A stretch of 64,000 bases of DNA. It comes from Megamonas funiformis (GTDB lineage: Bacteria; Bacillota; Negativicutes; Selenomonadales; Selenomonadaceae). Of the stretch, positions 27,510-37,318 are shown piece by piece. Made by a program: the position numbers and the translations under genes. Numbering within the stretch: position 1 is the first letter of the stretch; every line of letters begins with the position of its first letter. The notes below the pieces were generated by a model. That model saw only the letters and a list, made by a program, of their open reading frames with translations. It was not told the origin of the DNA and searched no databases. The stretch spans positions 868,001-932,000 of the forward strand of contig NZ_CP048627.1 in the NCBI RefSeq assembly GCF_010669225.1. The letters are read 5' to 3'.

Positions 27510-29534
27510 TTATTTTTTTTCGTTTAATTCAAAGATGATATCGCGAATTTGAGCAGCTCGTTCAAACTCTAAGTTGCGAGAAGCTTCTTGCATTTCTTTA
27601 GTTAAAGAAAGAATTAATTTTTTCTTTTCTTTAACAGTCATTTTCAATTTTTTCTTTGGTTTTTCAGCATCATAACTTGCTTTTTCTTCTGCAACCATAG
27701 TAGTTTCAATGAGATTTTTTATTTTCTTTTGAATTGTTTTCGGTGTTATATGATGATCTTGATTGTATTTATCTTGGACTTCTCGACGACGCATAGTTTC
27801 ATCAATGGCTTTTTGCATAGAATCGGTGATGCGGTCGGCGTACATGATTACTTTACCATGAGCATTTCTAGCAGCACGACCAATTGTCTGAATGAGAGAT
27901 GTCTCTGAACGCAAGAAGCCTTCTTTATCAGCGTCTAAGATAGCTACTAAAGAGACTTCTGGCATATCCAAGCCTTCACGTAATAAGTTAATCCCTACGA
28001 GTACATCAAATTTTCCTAGACGTAAATCGCGAATGATTTCCGCTCTTTCAATAGTGGCAATATCAGAATGAAGATAACGGACTTTGATACCCATTTCTTT
28101 TAAATAATCAGTGAGATTTTCAGCCATTTTTTTAGTCAAAGTAGTGATGAGCACACGTTCATTTTTCTTAGTGCGAATTTTGATTTCTCCAAGTAAATCG
28201 TCCATTTGCCCTTCAAGTGGGCGAATTTCTATTTCAGGGTCTAATAGACCAGTTGGACGGATTATCTGTTCTACTACTTGATTTGCTTGTGCTAATTCAA
28301 ATGGTGCTGGTGTAGCAGAAACATAGATTATCTGATTGATATGATCGAGAAATTCTTCAAAGCGCAAAGGACGATTATCAAAGGCAGAAGGCAAACGAAA
28401 ACCGTTATCTACAAGTGATTCTTTGCGTGAGCGGTCGCCTGCATACATAGCTTTTATCTGTGGTATAGTAACATGAGATTCATCAATGACGATTAAAAAA
28501 TCATCAGGGAAATAATCAAGAAGTGTATACGGAGCTTCGCCAGCTTTTCTGCCTGTTAAATGGCGTGAATAATTTTCGATGCCAGAGCAATATCCCATCT
28601 CTTCCATAGTTTCTAAATCATAATTTGTGCGTTGTTTCAAACGTTGAGCTTCTAAGAGTTTATTATCATCTTCAAGGATTTTTAATTGCTGTTGAAGTTC
28701 TTCTTGTATGGAGTCGATAGCTTCTTTCATATGTTCTTTAGAAGTTACATAGTGAGAAGCAGGATAAATTAAAATGTGTTTGCGTTGACCATAGACTTCG
28801 CCAGTCAATGTATCTACTTCTAAAATGCGGTCAACCTCATCACCAAAAAGTTCAATGCGGATAGCTCTATCACTATAGCCAGCAGGAAAAATTTCAATGA
28901 CATCACCACGAACGCGAAATTTACCACGGTCAAAATTTATATCATTGCGTTCATATTGGATAGAAACTAATTTTCGCAAAATATCATCACGAGGATATTC
29001 TTGACCTTCACGTACAGATAAGACTAAATCATAATAATCTTCTGGTGAACCTAAACCATAGATACAAGATACGCTAGCAACAATGATGACATCACGACGT
29101 TCGAATAAAGAACAAGTTGCAGAATGGCGAAGCTTATCAATTTCATCATTGATGGAAGAATCTTTTTCGATATAAGTATCTGTTTGGGCAATATAGGCTT
29201 CTGGTTGGTAATAATCATAGTAGCTGACAAAATATTCTACAGCGTTATGCGGAAAAAATTCTTTAAACTCACTAGCTAATTGTGCAGCTAGCGTTTTATT
29301 ATGAGCGATAACAAGTGTAGGTTTTTGGATTTTTTCAATTAATTTAGCGATAGTAAAAGTCTTTCCTGTACCTGTAGCACCTAATAAAACTTGTGATGTT
29401 TGACCATTTTGAATGCCTTGAGCTAAAGCTTCAATCGCTTGAGGTTGGTCGCCTGTAGGTTCAAAAGGTGCTTCTACTTTAAAGGGAATTTTATTTTCAG
29501 TTTGTAATGTATTTAATTTTGGTATGTGTACCAT
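27510..29534 (-). CDS. uvrB: UvrABC excision nuclease subunit B
   Basis: DNA-damage verification helicase-like subunit of nucleotide excision repair. At 674 residues it is full length. Walker A GATGTGKT (about 52-59), beta-hairpin region [43 protein letters not shown], and a C-terminal UVR domain ([22 protein letters not shown]) that binds UvrC. uvrA and uvrC are not adjacent. Confidence 0.97.
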   Translation of the reverse strand: MVHIPKLNTLQTENKIPFKVEAPFEPTGDQPQAIEALAQGIQNGQTSQVLLGATGTGKTFTIAKLIEKIQKPTLVIAHNKTLAAQLASEFKEFFPHNAVEYFVSYYDYYQPEAYIAQTDTYIEKDSSINDEIDKLRHSATCSLFERRDVIIVASVSCIYGLGSPEDYYDLVLSVREGQEYPRDDILRKLVSIQYERNDINFDRGKFRVRGDVIEIFPAGYSDRAIRIELFGDEVDRILEVDTLTGEVYGQRKHILIYPASHYVTSKEHMKEAIDSIQEELQQQLKILEDDNKLLEAQRLKQRTNYDLETMEEMGYCSGIENYSRHLTGRKAGEAPYTLLDYFPDDFLIVIDESHVTIPQIKAMYAGDRSRKESLVDNGFRLPSAFDNRPLRFEEFLDHINQIIYVSATPAPFELAQANQVVEQIIRPTGLLDPEIEIRPLEGQMDDLLGEIKIRTKKNERVLITTLTKKMAENLTDYLKEMGIKVRYLHSDIATIERAEIIRDLRLGKFDVLVGINLLREGLDMPEVSLVAILDADKEGFLRSETSLIQTIGRAARNAHGKVIMYADRITDSMQKAIDETMRRREVQDKYNQDHHITPKTIQKKIKNLIETTMVAEEKASYDAEKPKKKLKMTVKEKKKLILSLTKEMQEASRNLEFERAAQIRDIIFELNEKK

Positions 29535-29647
29535 AAAATCATCTCACTTATAATATTAATATTTAGCTTTAATGATAAATGGAGAAGAATATTTTTTCAA
29601 TATCATGATATAATTATTTTAATAAACTAAGAAAAGAGGTTATAAAC

Positions 29648-30100
29648 ATGATTTTTGGCAATCTTAAATACGCAGATAAGTATGATTTTTTGACAGAAAA
29701 AATTAAAGCTTGTTTTACTTATGCAAAAGAACATGATTTAACTGCATATGAAAAAGGTAGTTATAAAATAAATGGCGATGAGTTTTTTGTTAATATCGAA
29801 AACTATGCTACAGTAAAACGTGAAGAGCGCTTTTGGGAAGCACATAAAAAATATATTGATGTGCATATGATTATTGAAGGCAAAGAAAGTATTGATGTGA
29901 GCTTTTGCGATGATATGCAAATAAAATCATTTGACGAAAATCGCGATTTTGTGGAATTAATAGGTGAAGAAAAAGCTAATGTTAACTTAATTAACAAAGG
30001 TGATTTTCTAATTTGTTATCCAGAAGATGCTCATCGTACTGCTATTATCTGTCAACAAAGTCAAACTATAAAAAAAGCTATCTTTAAAATTAAATTATAA
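29648..30100 (+). CDS. YhcH/YjgK/YiaL family protein
   Basis: A 150-residue beta-sandwich protein of the DUF386 family (related to EbgC and NanQ, linked to sugar and sialic-acid anomer handling). Hallmarks are WEAHKKYIDVHMIIEGKE and the C-terminal YPEDAHRTAI with the conserved histidine. No sugar catabolic genes adjoin, so a specific substrate cannot be given. AAGAGG precedes the ATG. Confidence 0.85.
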   Translation: MIFGNLKYADKYDFLTEKIKACFTYAKEHDLTAYEKGSYKINGDEFFVNIENYATVKREERFWEAHKKYIDVHMIIEGKESIDVSFCDDMQIKSFDENRDFVELIGEEKANVNLINKGDFLICYPEDAHRTAIICQQSQTIKKAIFKIKL

Positions 30101-30108
30101 GAAAAAAA

Positions 30109-30140
30109 TAGCATGCTTAGGATAATACTTAAGCATGCTA
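30109..30140 (-). terminator. Minus-strand terminator downstream of the orphan riboswitch RNA
   Basis: Perfect 11-bp arms 30109-30119 and 30130-30140 (TAGCATGCTTA and complement). The T run exists only on the minus strand (the A-rich stretch 30102-30108), so it stops leftward transcripts before they run antisense into the YhcH gene. It may also stabilise the 3' end of that gene's mRNA. Confidence 0.6.
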
Positions 30141-30232
30141 TAAGCATAATAATACAACAATATAATGATTAGTTTGGAATTTTGAGCAATGATTACTTTA
30201 TGTTTGCTGAAGACATAAAGTAAAACCGATAA

Positions 30233-30263
30233 ATAAAAAACCCCTTTTCGCTTTGAAAAGAGG
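30233..30263 (-). terminator. Riboswitch expression-platform terminator, minus strand
   Basis: On the minus strand a 9-bp stem (CCTCTTTTC / GAAAAGGGG, one wobble pair) is followed directly by a run of T. It lies about 45 bases after the end of the minus-strand cobalamin aptamer, the usual place for a riboswitch-controlled terminator. Confidence 0.75.
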
Positions 30264-30305
30264 TGAATAGACACATTGAGTAAATTCTAAAATTTACTGT
30301 CTAAT

Positions 30306-30530
30306 CTCCTCCCCATCGCTCGCAGGTATGGCAATTAAAATAAATTAATTGCACACGGTGATTGTTAATCAGGCAGTTCTCCTGACTCGAGTTCATTACT
30401 ATATCCAAGCCTTCCCAGTTTCCCAGTGACATAAATTTGGATAAGTTCCCTCATACAGTGGCGGGACCGTTTCAGCTTAATAATAAATTACGTACTGAAT
30501 TCCCTATTAAGTCCAAATGGACACCTGATT
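30306..30530 (-). promoter_or_regulatory. Cobalamin (AdoCbl-type) riboswitch aptamer, minus strand, no downstream gene
   Basis: Read on the minus strand it has the B12-box architecture in order: GGTGTCC then TTAATAGGGAA, the core CGGTCCCGCCACTGTA, CACTGGGAAACTGGGAAGG, the AGTCAGGAGAACTGCCT arm, and a closing ACCTGCGAGCGATGGGGAGG. Every conserved element of the plus-strand copy is matched. Downstream (leftwards) there are only two terminators, and the next minus-strand gene is uvrB more than 700 bases away with an opposite-strand gene in between. It is either a decayed leader or a regulator of a non-coding RNA. Confidence 0.88.
30409..30432. repeat. 24-base inverted copy shared by the two riboswitches (left arm)
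   Basis: Exact reverse complement of 30771-30794 (core CACTGGGAAACTGGGAAGG). The identity extends beyond the strictly conserved aptamer bases, suggesting that one aptamer arose by duplication or conversion from the other. Confidence 0.8.
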
Positions 30531-30556
30531 CATTGAACTATATTCAGTTCTTTTTT

Positions 30557-30585
30557 AGAATATCACTATATAGAATTTGTGTCAA
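30557..30585 (-). promoter_or_regulatory. Minus-strand promoter of the orphan riboswitch
   Basis: On the minus strand: TTGACA (plus coordinates 30580-30585), 17-base spacer, TATTCT (30557-30562). The start would be near 30550, just before the aptamer. Confidence 0.6.
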
Positions 30586-30629
30586 TACTCTATATAAAAT
30601 AATTATCTTAAAAGTATTTTAATTTATCG

Positions 30630-30659
30630 TTGACAAATATATAAAATAAAAAGTATAAT
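30630..30659 (+). promoter_or_regulatory. Promoter of the plus-strand cobalamin riboswitch leader
   Basis: Perfect TTGACA (30630-30635) and perfect TATAAT (30654-30659) at an 18-base spacing. It is divergent from the minus-strand promoter, with the two -35 boxes about 45 bases apart. Confidence 0.8.
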
Positions 30660-30684
30660 AAAGGCGACAAGTTGATAATGAAAC

Positions 30685-30874
30685 CTTATAGGTGCATATT
30701 TATGCTTAATAGGGAAGACGGTTAAAATCCGGCACGGTCCCGCCGCTGTAAAGAGGAGCAAACTTCATGAATGTCACTGGGAAACTGGGAAGGCGAAGTG
30801 AGCAATGATACTGAGTCAGAAGAACTGCCTATAAGAAGCATCGTCGTTTGACCTGCGAGAGACGGGGAGAGATG
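30685..30874 (+). promoter_or_regulatory. Cobalamin (AdoCbl-type) riboswitch aptamer upstream of mutA
   Basis: Ordered conserved elements: AGGTGC, TTAATAGGGAAGACGGT with its partner CCGGCAC, core GGTCCCGCCGCTGTA, CACTGGGAAACTGGGAAGG, AGTCAGAAGAACTGCCT, and closing GACCTGCGAGAGACGGGGAG. It points at mutA-mutB-meaB, whose mutase uses adenosylcobalamin. A terminator follows at 30926-30963. Confidence 0.95.
30771..30794. repeat. 24-base inverted copy shared by the two riboswitches (right arm)
   Basis: Partner of 30409-30432, inside the plus-strand aptamer; the copies are about 340 bases apart in opposite orientation. Confidence 0.8.
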
Positions 30875-30925
30875 TAGTAGAATGTATATGTTTTTTATAC
30901 ATGTAAATTCTAATTATAATTTTCT

Positions 30926-30963
30926 ACCGTTTTTCATATATTGTTTATGAAAAGCGGTTTTTC
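30926..30963 (+). terminator. Riboswitch expression-platform terminator, plus strand
   Basis: 12-bp stem (arms 30927-30938 and 30946-30957, CCGTTTTTCATA against TATGAAAAGCGG with one wobble) followed by TTTTT, about 50 bases after the aptamer. Confidence 0.8.
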
Positions 30964-31153
30964 TGTTTATAGAGATAATCCATGAAGATGGCTCATGATT
31001 ATCTTAAGCAAGTGCCATCGATGTATCATATTAATTTGTTGTAAATTATGTTTAATTTACTGAAAAATTTAATCATTATTATGATTAGCATAAATACTTG
31101 AATAATTTAATAAAAATGGTAAATAATATTTGGGGAATATATATTACCAATCC

Positions 31154-31184
31154 AGCCATCACTAAATTTAGTGATGGCTTTTTT
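31154..31184 (+). terminator. Second strong terminator between the riboswitch and mutA
   Basis: Perfect 26-base palindrome (arms 31154-31166 and 31167-31179, AGCCATCACTAAA and complement) followed by TTTTTT. It lies about 190 bases beyond the riboswitch terminator and 143 bases before mutA. The stretch between the two terminators holds only a possible 20-codon frame (30982-31044) with a poor ribosome-binding site; 31185-31326 is AT-rich with no clear promoter. Confidence 0.85.
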
Positions 31185-31326
31185 ATAAATTTTATATTTA
31201 ATATCTAGGTAGGAGGAACTCGAACCATTTATTAGATATATAAGAGTATTTATTAACTATTCAATAATAGTATTAAATTATCCCCTTAAATGAAAATGCA
31301 GAAGTAGAGAAGGGAAATTATTATAT

Positions 31327-33519
31327 ATGGAACAAGATAAAACACTTGGCGAAGAAATTCGACAAGAAGAACAACAAGAACAAGATATTCCTGCTGTTAC
31401 TTTTGATGAGTTTGAAATTCCTTCATATGAAGAATGGAAAGAAGCTGTAGTGGCATTATTAAAGGGAAAACCTTTTGAAAAAAGTATGTTTACTAAAACT
31501 TATGAAGGTATTACATTAAACCCTATTTATCGTATGGAAGATTTAGAAGGGTTAACTCATAATAAGACTTATCCAGGAATGGAAAGTAATTTACGTGGAG
31601 CTAATGCTAGTGGTTATATACATAAACCATGGACAATAGCTCAAGAGTGTGATGCTAAAACTCCTAGTGAAGCCAATGAAATGGTAAAATATGAATTATT
31701 AAAAGGTTCAACAGCTGCAAGTGTAGTTTTGGATACAGCAACACGTAAAGGTTATGATGTAGATACAGCTAATAAAGAAGAAATCGCAGATATTGGTGTT
31801 TCTTTATCGACTTTATCAGATGTAAATAAATTATTAGATGATGTTGATTTAGAAAAATTTGAAATTGATATTTATGCAGGTGCTTCTAATATAGCATTAC
31901 TTTCTGCTGTTGCAGTGGTGTGTGAACAGAAAAAATTATCACTAAAAAAACTTCATGGTGCTATTACAGCAGATCCTATTGGAGAATTAGCTTTAGATGG
32001 AAAGCTTACACGACCTCTTGATGAATATTATGATGAAATGGCTCATAGTATTTGTTGGGCAGAAAAATTTGCACCAGAATTAAAGACTGTAGTAGTAAAT
32101 ACAGATGTTTATCACAATGGTGGTGCAAATGATATCCAAGAAGTAGCATATGCCATGAATGAAGCTGTAACATATATGAAATCTATGGAACGACGTGGCA
32201 TTGATGTGAATACTTTTTGTCGTCATTTACGTTTTCATTTTAGTATAGGTGCAAATTTTTTTATGGAAATTGCTAAATTACGCAGTGTGAAAATGATTTG
32301 GGCTCAAATTGTTAAAAATTGTGGTGGAGATGATATAGCTCAAAAAATTAATATATATGTAAGTACATCGTCTTTTTGTCAAACAGTATATGATCCTTAT
32401 GTAAATTTACTTCGTGCAGCTACACAATCATTTTCTGCTGTTGTTGGTGGTATGGATGGTATGTTTGTAAAACCATTTGACCATTGTATACGTCCTAGTG
32501 ATGAATTTTCTCGTCGTATTGCACGAAATATTCAAATTATGGAGCAACATGAATTTAATTTTATTCAACCAATAGACCCTGCTGGTGGTAGTTGGTATCT
32601 TGAACCATTGACAGAAGAGTTTACTCAAAAGGCTTGGGCAAAATTTCAAGAAATTGAAGCTCATGGTGGTTTAATAAAAGCTTTAGAAAATAATACTGTG
32701 CAGATAGCTATTAATGAAGTATTACAAGCTCGTTTTAAAAATTTAGCAACAAGAAAAGATCGTGCTGTTGGTAATAATATGTATCCAAATATGACTGAAA
32801 AATTATTGGAAGTACCAGAAATTAATTTTGATAAAATTATAGCAGATAGAAAAATGGCAATTAAAGTTAATGTAAAAGTACGTGACAATGATTATGTTAA
32901 ATTATTATTATCGGAAATTGGTAAACGTGATTTTAGTGAACATGGTTCATTAATAAATACAGTTAAACAGACTATTAAAGCGGGTGCCACTTTAGGTGAA
33001 ATATCTACAGCACTTACAGGAGAGGCGACAGGTGAAGTTATAGAAGCTATTTTGCCACATCGCTGGACTGAAAGATATGAACAACTTCGTCATCGCACAG
33101 AAAAGTATCTAGAAAAAACAGGGGAAAATGTAAATATTTTCCTTGCTAATATGGGACCTATTCCACAGCATAAAGCACGTGCAGATTTTGTTACTTCATT
33201 TATGCAAGTAGCAGCATTTAATGTACTTACTAATAATGGTTTTCCAACAGTAGAAGAAGCTGTACAAGCAGCTATTGATTCAAATGCTGATGTAGCTATT
33301 GTTTGTTCTACAGATTCAACTTATCCAGAACTCGCGCCAGCTGTTACTTCTGGTATTAAGGCTGTAAAACCTAGTATGAAAGTTTTTTTAGCAGGTGCAC
33401 CAACACCAGAATTAAAAAAAGCATGCGATGAAGCGGGTATGGACGATTATATAAGTGTTCGTTCTAATTGCTATGAAACTTTACTTCGTATGCAAAAAGA
33501 AAAGGGGATGATTGAATAA
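31327..33519 (+). CDS. mutA: Methylmalonyl-CoA mutase small (beta) subunit
   Basis: Non-catalytic partner of the AdoCbl-dependent mutase that interconverts succinyl-CoA and methylmalonyl-CoA in propionate formation. At 730 residues it has a TIM-barrel domain (about 35-560; [33 protein letters not shown]) and a degenerate C-terminal B12-like domain (about 600-730) in which the cobalamin-binding DxHxxG is absent: the equivalent stretch reads [12 protein letters not shown]. This loss is typical of the small subunit. It overlaps mutB by one base (TAATG). It lies downstream of the plus-strand riboswitch. Confidence 0.94.
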   Translation: MEQDKTLGEEIRQEEQQEQDIPAVTFDEFEIPSYEEWKEAVVALLKGKPFEKSMFTKTYEGITLNPIYRMEDLEGLTHNKTYPGMESNLRGANASGYIHKPWTIAQECDAKTPSEANEMVKYELLKGSTAASVVLDTATRKGYDVDTANKEEIADIGVSLSTLSDVNKLLDDVDLEKFEIDIYAGASNIALLSAVAVVCEQKKLSLKKLHGAITADPIGELALDGKLTRPLDEYYDEMAHSICWAEKFAPELKTVVVNTDVYHNGGANDIQEVAYAMNEAVTYMKSMERRGIDVNTFCRHLRFHFSIGANFFMEIAKLRSVKMIWAQIVKNCGGDDIAQKINIYVSTSSFCQTVYDPYVNLLRAATQSFSAVVGGMDGMFVKPFDHCIRPSDEFSRRIARNIQIMEQHEFNFIQPIDPAGGSWYLEPLTEEFTQKAWAKFQEIEAHGGLIKALENNTVQIAINEVLQARFKNLATRKDRAVGNNMYPNMTEKLLEVPEINFDKIIADRKMAIKVNVKVRDNDYVKLLLSEIGKRDFSEHGSLINTVKQTIKAGATLGEISTALTGEATGEVIEAILPHRWTERYEQLRHRTEKYLEKTGENVNIFLANMGPIPQHKARADFVTSFMQVAAFNVLTNNGFPTVEEAVQAAIDSNADVAIVCSTDSTYPELAPAVTSGIKAVKPSMKVFLAGAPTPELKKACDEAGMDDYISVRSNCYETLLRMQKEKGMIE

Positions 33520-35702
33520 TGTCTAAAATACCAGATTTTACACAAATTCCTTTTCAGCAAGCAATACAGAGTGAGGTCGCTTTTGCTAAATGGAAAGAAA
33601 GTTTAAAAGCAGAAACTGGAAAATCTTTTGAGGAAAATTTTTATCGCACTATGGAGCAAATAGATGTAGCACCACTTTATGATGAAAATGTTTATAAAGA
33701 TTGTAATCATTTAGATTTTGTAGCAGGTATTCCACCATTTTTGCGTGGTCCATATGCAACTATGTATGTAACAAGACCATGGACAGTACGACAATATGCA
33801 GGTTTTTCTACAGCAGAAGAATCAAATGCTTTTTATCGTAGAAATCTTGCAGCTGGGCAAAAAGGTTTATCTATTGCTTTTGACTTAGCAACACATAGAG
33901 GCTATGATTCAGACCATCCTCGTGTAGTAGGAGATGTTGGTAAAGCAGGAGTAGCAGTTGACTCTATTTTAGATATGGAAATATTATTTAAAGGCATTCC
34001 ACTTGATCAGATGTCAGTATCCATGACTATGAATGGTGCAGTACTTCCTATCATGGCTTTTTATATTTTGGCTGGTGAAGAACAAGGTGTAGATAAAGCT
34101 GTTATGGCAGGTACTATTCAAAATGATATTTTAAAAGAGTTCATGGTACGTAATACTTATATTTATCCACCAGCAGCTTCAATGAGAATTATTGGTGATA
34201 TTTTTGAGTATACTTCTAAATATATGCCTAAATTTAATAGTATATCTATTTCTGGTTATCATATGCAAGAAGCAGGTGCAACAGCAGATATTGAATTAGG
34301 TTATACATTAGCTGATGGTCTTGAATATTTGCGTACAGGTACAGAACATGGATTAACCATTGACCAATTTGCACCACGATTATCTTTCTTTTGGGCTATG
34401 GGGAAAAATTATTTCATGGAAATTGCTAAAATGCGTGCTGGTCGTATGCTTTGGGCTAAAATTGTCAATTCTTTTCATCCTAAAAAGACAAAATCTATGG
34501 CTTTACGTACACATTCTCAGACTTCTGGTTGGAGTCTTACAGAACAAGATCCATTTAATAATATTACTCGAACTTGTATTGAAGCTATGGCAGCAGCTCT
34601 TGGTCATACACAATCTTTACACACAAATGCACTAGATGAAGCTATAGCTCTTCCTACAGACTTTTCAGCTCGTATTGCTCGTAATACGCAATTATATATT
34701 CAAGATGAAACTAAAGTATGTAAGGTAATTGACCCATGGGGTGGTTCGTATTATGTAGAATTTTTAACAAATCAACTCATAAAAAAAGCTTGGGCACATA
34801 TTCAAGAAATTGAAGCTCTCGGTGGTATGTCTAAAGCAATTGATACAGGTCTGCCTAAAATGCGTATAGAAGAAGCAGCAGCACGTCGTCAAGCTCATAT
34901 TGATTCTGGTAGTGAAAAAATTGTTGGCGTAAATTATCTTCGCTTAGATAAAGAAGATCCACTTGATATTTTAGAAGTTGATAATACAGCAGTTCGTTTA
35001 GCTCAGATTGAGAGACTTAAAAAATTACGTGCAAATCGTGATAATGACAAAGTTCGTTCTTGTCTTGAAGCTATCACTCGTTCTATGGAAACAGGTGAAG
35101 GTAATTTATTAGAATTAGCTGTAGAAGCAGCAAGAGCACGTGCATCTAAAGGTGAAATTTCTGATGCAGTAGAAAAAGTTTGTGGTAGACATAAAGCAAT
35201 TATTCGTTCTATATCTGGTGTATATAGTAGTGAATTTAGTGATGATGATGTTATTAAAGAAGTTCGTGATATGACAGATAAGTTTGAAGTGGAATATGGT
35301 CGTCGTCCTCGTATCTATATTGCTAAAATGGGACAAGATGGTCATGATCGTGGAGCAAAAGTAATTGCTACTGCTTTTGCTGATATGGGTTATGATGTTG
35401 ATATTGGTCCATTATTCCAAACACCAGAAGAAGCTGCTCAAGATGCTGTTGATAATGATGTGCATATTGTAGGTATGAGTTCCTTGGCAGCTGGTCATAA
35501 AACTTTAATGCCACAACTCATTGAAGAATTGAAAAAACGTGGTCGTGAAGATATTATGGTAGTAATTGGTGGGGTAATACCTGCTCAAGATTATGATTTC
35601 TTATATGAACATGGTGCTGCTGCCATTTTTGGACCAGGTACGATAATTCCTGTTTGTGCAAAAAAAGTATTGGAGCTTCTTAACAAACGTCTGGAGGACT
35701 AA
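33519..35702 (+). CDS. mutB: Methylmalonyl-CoA mutase large (alpha) subunit
   Basis: Catalytic AdoCbl-binding subunit, 727 residues. N-terminal substrate barrel with [25 protein letters not shown] (family block, shown here in part), [16 protein letters not shown], and a C-terminal cobalamin domain with intact DxHxxG (D607, H609, G612 in [10 protein letters not shown]) supplying the lower axial histidine, followed by [12 protein letters not shown] and [11 protein letters not shown]. Coupled to mutA and followed by meaB. Confidence 0.97.
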   Translation: MSKIPDFTQIPFQQAIQSEVAFAKWKESLKAETGKSFEENFYRTMEQIDVAPLYDENVYKDCNHLDFVAGIPPFLRGPYATMYVTRPWTVRQYAGFSTAEESNAFYRRNLAAGQKGLSIAFDLATHRGYDSDHPRVVGDVGKAGVAVDSILDMEILFKGIPLDQMSVSMTMNGAVLPIMAFYILAGEEQGVDKAVMAGTIQNDILKEFMVRNTYIYPPAASMRIIGDIFEYTSKYMPKFNSISISGYHMQEAGATADIELGYTLADGLEYLRTGTEHGLTIDQFAPRLSFFWAMGKNYFMEIAKMRAGRMLWAKIVNSFHPKKTKSMALRTHSQTSGWSLTEQDPFNNITRTCIEAMAAALGHTQSLHTNALDEAIALPTDFSARIARNTQLYIQDETKVCKVIDPWGGSYYVEFLTNQLIKKAWAHIQEIEALGGMSKAIDTGLPKMRIEEAAARRQAHIDSGSEKIVGVNYLRLDKEDPLDILEVDNTAVRLAQIERLKKLRANRDNDKVRSCLEAITRSMETGEGNLLELAVEAARARASKGEISDAVEKVCGRHKAIIRSISGVYSSEFSDDDVIKEVRDMTDKFEVEYGRRPRIYIAKMGQDGHDRGAKVIATAFADMGYDVDIGPLFQTPEEAAQDAVDNDVHIVGMSSLAAGHKTLMPQLIEELKKRGREDIMVVIGGVIPAQDYDFLYEHGAAAIFGPGTIIPVCAKKVLELLNKRLED

Positions 35703-35706
35703 TGTT

Positions 35707-36891
35707 ATGACTGATACGTATAAGCCTTCATGGAGACCTGATAATAATGATGATAAATTTGCCTGTAGAGTTATGCGAGGTGTAGAAGGTGGACATGATG
35801 GTATGAGTGAGCAAAATAAAACTGAACATCATGTAAATAAACCCAAAATAGTTAAACAAGTAAAATTAACAGTAGATGATTATGTTAAAGGTATTTTAGC
35901 TGGAAATCGTATGATTTTATCAAGAGCTATTACTTTAATTGAAAGTAATGCAAGTGTACATTTTGCTATGGCACAAGAAGTAATTCAAAAAATTTTACCA
36001 TATACTGGAAAATCTATGCGAATTGGAATTACAGGTGTACCAGGTGCAGGTAAATCTACTTTAATTGAAGCTTTAGGAACTAAATTATGTCAACAAGGGC
36101 ATAAAGTAGCAGTATTGGCAGTAGACCCATCTAGTACAGTTACACGTGGTAGTATCTTAGGGGATAAAACTAGAATGGAGCAGTTATCAAGAGAGCCAAA
36201 TGCTTTTATTCGACCATCACCATCTGGAGGTACTTTGGGAGGATTAACACGTAAAAGTAGAGAAACATTACTTTTATGTGAAGCTGCTGGTTATGATACA
36301 ATCTTAGTGGAAACGGTAGGCGTAGGACAAAGTGAAACGACAGTACGTTCTATGGTAGATTTTTTCCTTTTAGTTGTATTAACAGGTGCTGGTGATGAAT
36401 TACAGGGCATGAAAAAAGGTGTTATGGAATTAGCTGACGCTATTTTAGTAAATAAAGCTGATGGAGATAATAAGCAAAGAGCATTGGTGACTCGTGCAGA
36501 ATATGAACGTATTTTGCAATTTTTGCGACAAGCAACAGAGCACTGGACTACACATGCTTATACTTGTTCAGCATATACAGGTGAAGGAATTATGGATTTT
36601 TGGCAAAATGTTGTGAAAGTTTTTATGAAACAAGGTTTTGCTAATGGTGTTTTGAAGGAACGTCGAAAACAACAAACGATTTCTTGGGTGTATACTATGA
36701 TAGAAGAACATTTGCATAATTTATTTTATCGTTGTCCAGAGATTATAAAAAGTAAAGGAGAAATTGAAGAAGATGTAATTAATGGAAAATTATCTGCAAC
36801 ACTAGCAGTGCAACAGTTGATAGATAAATTTGCTAATGCTGATATTAATGAAAACAGTTTAAGAAACTTATCTCCATTTGATTTAAAATGA
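35707..36891 (+). CDS. meaB: Methylmalonyl-CoA mutase-associated GTPase MeaB (ArgK family)
   Basis: G-protein chaperone that protects and reloads the mutase with cobalamin. 394 residues from the ATG at 35707, which has GGAGG upstream; a longer frame from 35656 inside mutB is rejected. The P-loop GVPGAGKST is at 110-118, then DPSSTVTRGSILGDKTRM, ETVGVGQSE and NKADGD. About 60 residues precede the usual MeaB core (SWRPDNNDDKFACRVMRGVEGGHDG); similar extensions occur in Negativicutes homologues as far as I recall, so it is probably real coding sequence. Confidence 0.94.
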   Translation: MTDTYKPSWRPDNNDDKFACRVMRGVEGGHDGMSEQNKTEHHVNKPKIVKQVKLTVDDYVKGILAGNRMILSRAITLIESNASVHFAMAQEVIQKILPYTGKSMRIGITGVPGAGKSTLIEALGTKLCQQGHKVAVLAVDPSSTVTRGSILGDKTRMEQLSREPNAFIRPSPSGGTLGGLTRKSRETLLLCEAAGYDTILVETVGVGQSETTVRSMVDFFLLVVLTGAGDELQGMKKGVMELADAILVNKADGDNKQRALVTRAEYERILQFLRQATEHWTTHAYTCSAYTGEGIMDFWQNVVKVFMKQGFANGVLKERRKQQTISWVYTMIEEHLHNLFYRCPEIIKSKGEIEEDVINGKLSATLAVQQLIDKFANADINENSLRNLSPFDLK

Positions 36892-36893
36892 AT

Positions 36894-36930
36894 AATAAAG
36901 GCGTATCCTTAGGGATTACGCCTTTATTTA
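36894..36930 (+). terminator. Terminator after mutA-mutB-meaB
   Basis: Arms 36894-36905 and 36917-36928 (AATAAAGGCGTA and complement), loop of 11, T-rich tail. Confidence 0.8.
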
Positions 36931-36955
36931 TAAATGAAGAAAGGATTTTTAAGAT

Positions 36956-37246
36956 ATGGATTATAAATTACCAAAAGGTTATATAGATTTAATTGAGAAA
37001 AAATATAATTTAAAAGTATTAGATAATCATTATATTTTAGTAGATAAAAATTTTCAAAGATATAATATGATGATTGATGTACAGTTTAATGATAAAATGT
37101 TAAAAGTTTTTAAAGAAAAATATGCACAGGAAAAATCAAAAAACCATGTAGCTTGGGAAGAAAGAAAACAAACAAAAAGTATTCGTTTTTATGCAGAAGT
37201 AGGTAATAATATTTTATTATTATGGGATTCTTTACAAGAAAAATAA
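36956..37246 (+). CDS. Hypothetical protein, 96 residues
   Basis: I do not recognise this protein. It has no signal peptide or membrane segment, and is rich in Lys, Tyr and Asn (starts MDYKLPKGYIDLIEKKYN; contains KNHVAWEERKQTKSIRFYAE). It is flanked by its own upstream AAGGA site and by terminators on both sides, so it is a single-gene unit. Clean terminator framing supports a real gene. Confidence 0.6.
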   Translation: MDYKLPKGYIDLIEKKYNLKVLDNHYILVDKNFQRYNMMIDVQFNDKMLKVFKEKYAQEKSKNHVAWEERKQTKSIRFYAEVGNNILLLWDSLQEK

Positions 37247-37296
37247 AAATAACCACTATCTAGCCCAATTTTTTTATTAGATAGTGGTTATTTTTA
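37245..37296 (+). terminator. Terminator after the 96-residue gene
   Basis: Perfect 18-bp arms 37245-37262 and 37278-37295 flanking a T-rich loop, then TTTTT-like tail. Confidence 0.85.
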
Positions 37297-37318
37297 TATA
37301 ATAAGAAGGTGACTATCT

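Larger units (their letters stand above)
30233..30550 (-). ncRNA. Candidate B12-controlled small RNA
   Basis: Predicted transcript from the minus-strand promoter (start near 30550) through the aptamer to the terminator ending about 30233, roughly 315 bases; read-through would end at 30109. No start codon with a ribosome-binding site and a plausible frame follows the aptamer. Its function is unknown. Confidence 0.45.

Noticed and set aside
30437-30622. 61-codon plus-strand open frame
   Set aside because: It lies across the minus-strand cobalamin aptamer and its promoter, with no ribosome-binding site or recognisable protein.
31205-31223. AGGAGGAACTCGAACC, which on the minus strand resembles a tRNA T-arm (GGTTCGAGTTCC)
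   Set aside because: The flanking bases do not form the required 5-bp T stem and no acceptor or anticodon arm follows, so there is no tRNA or clear att remnant.
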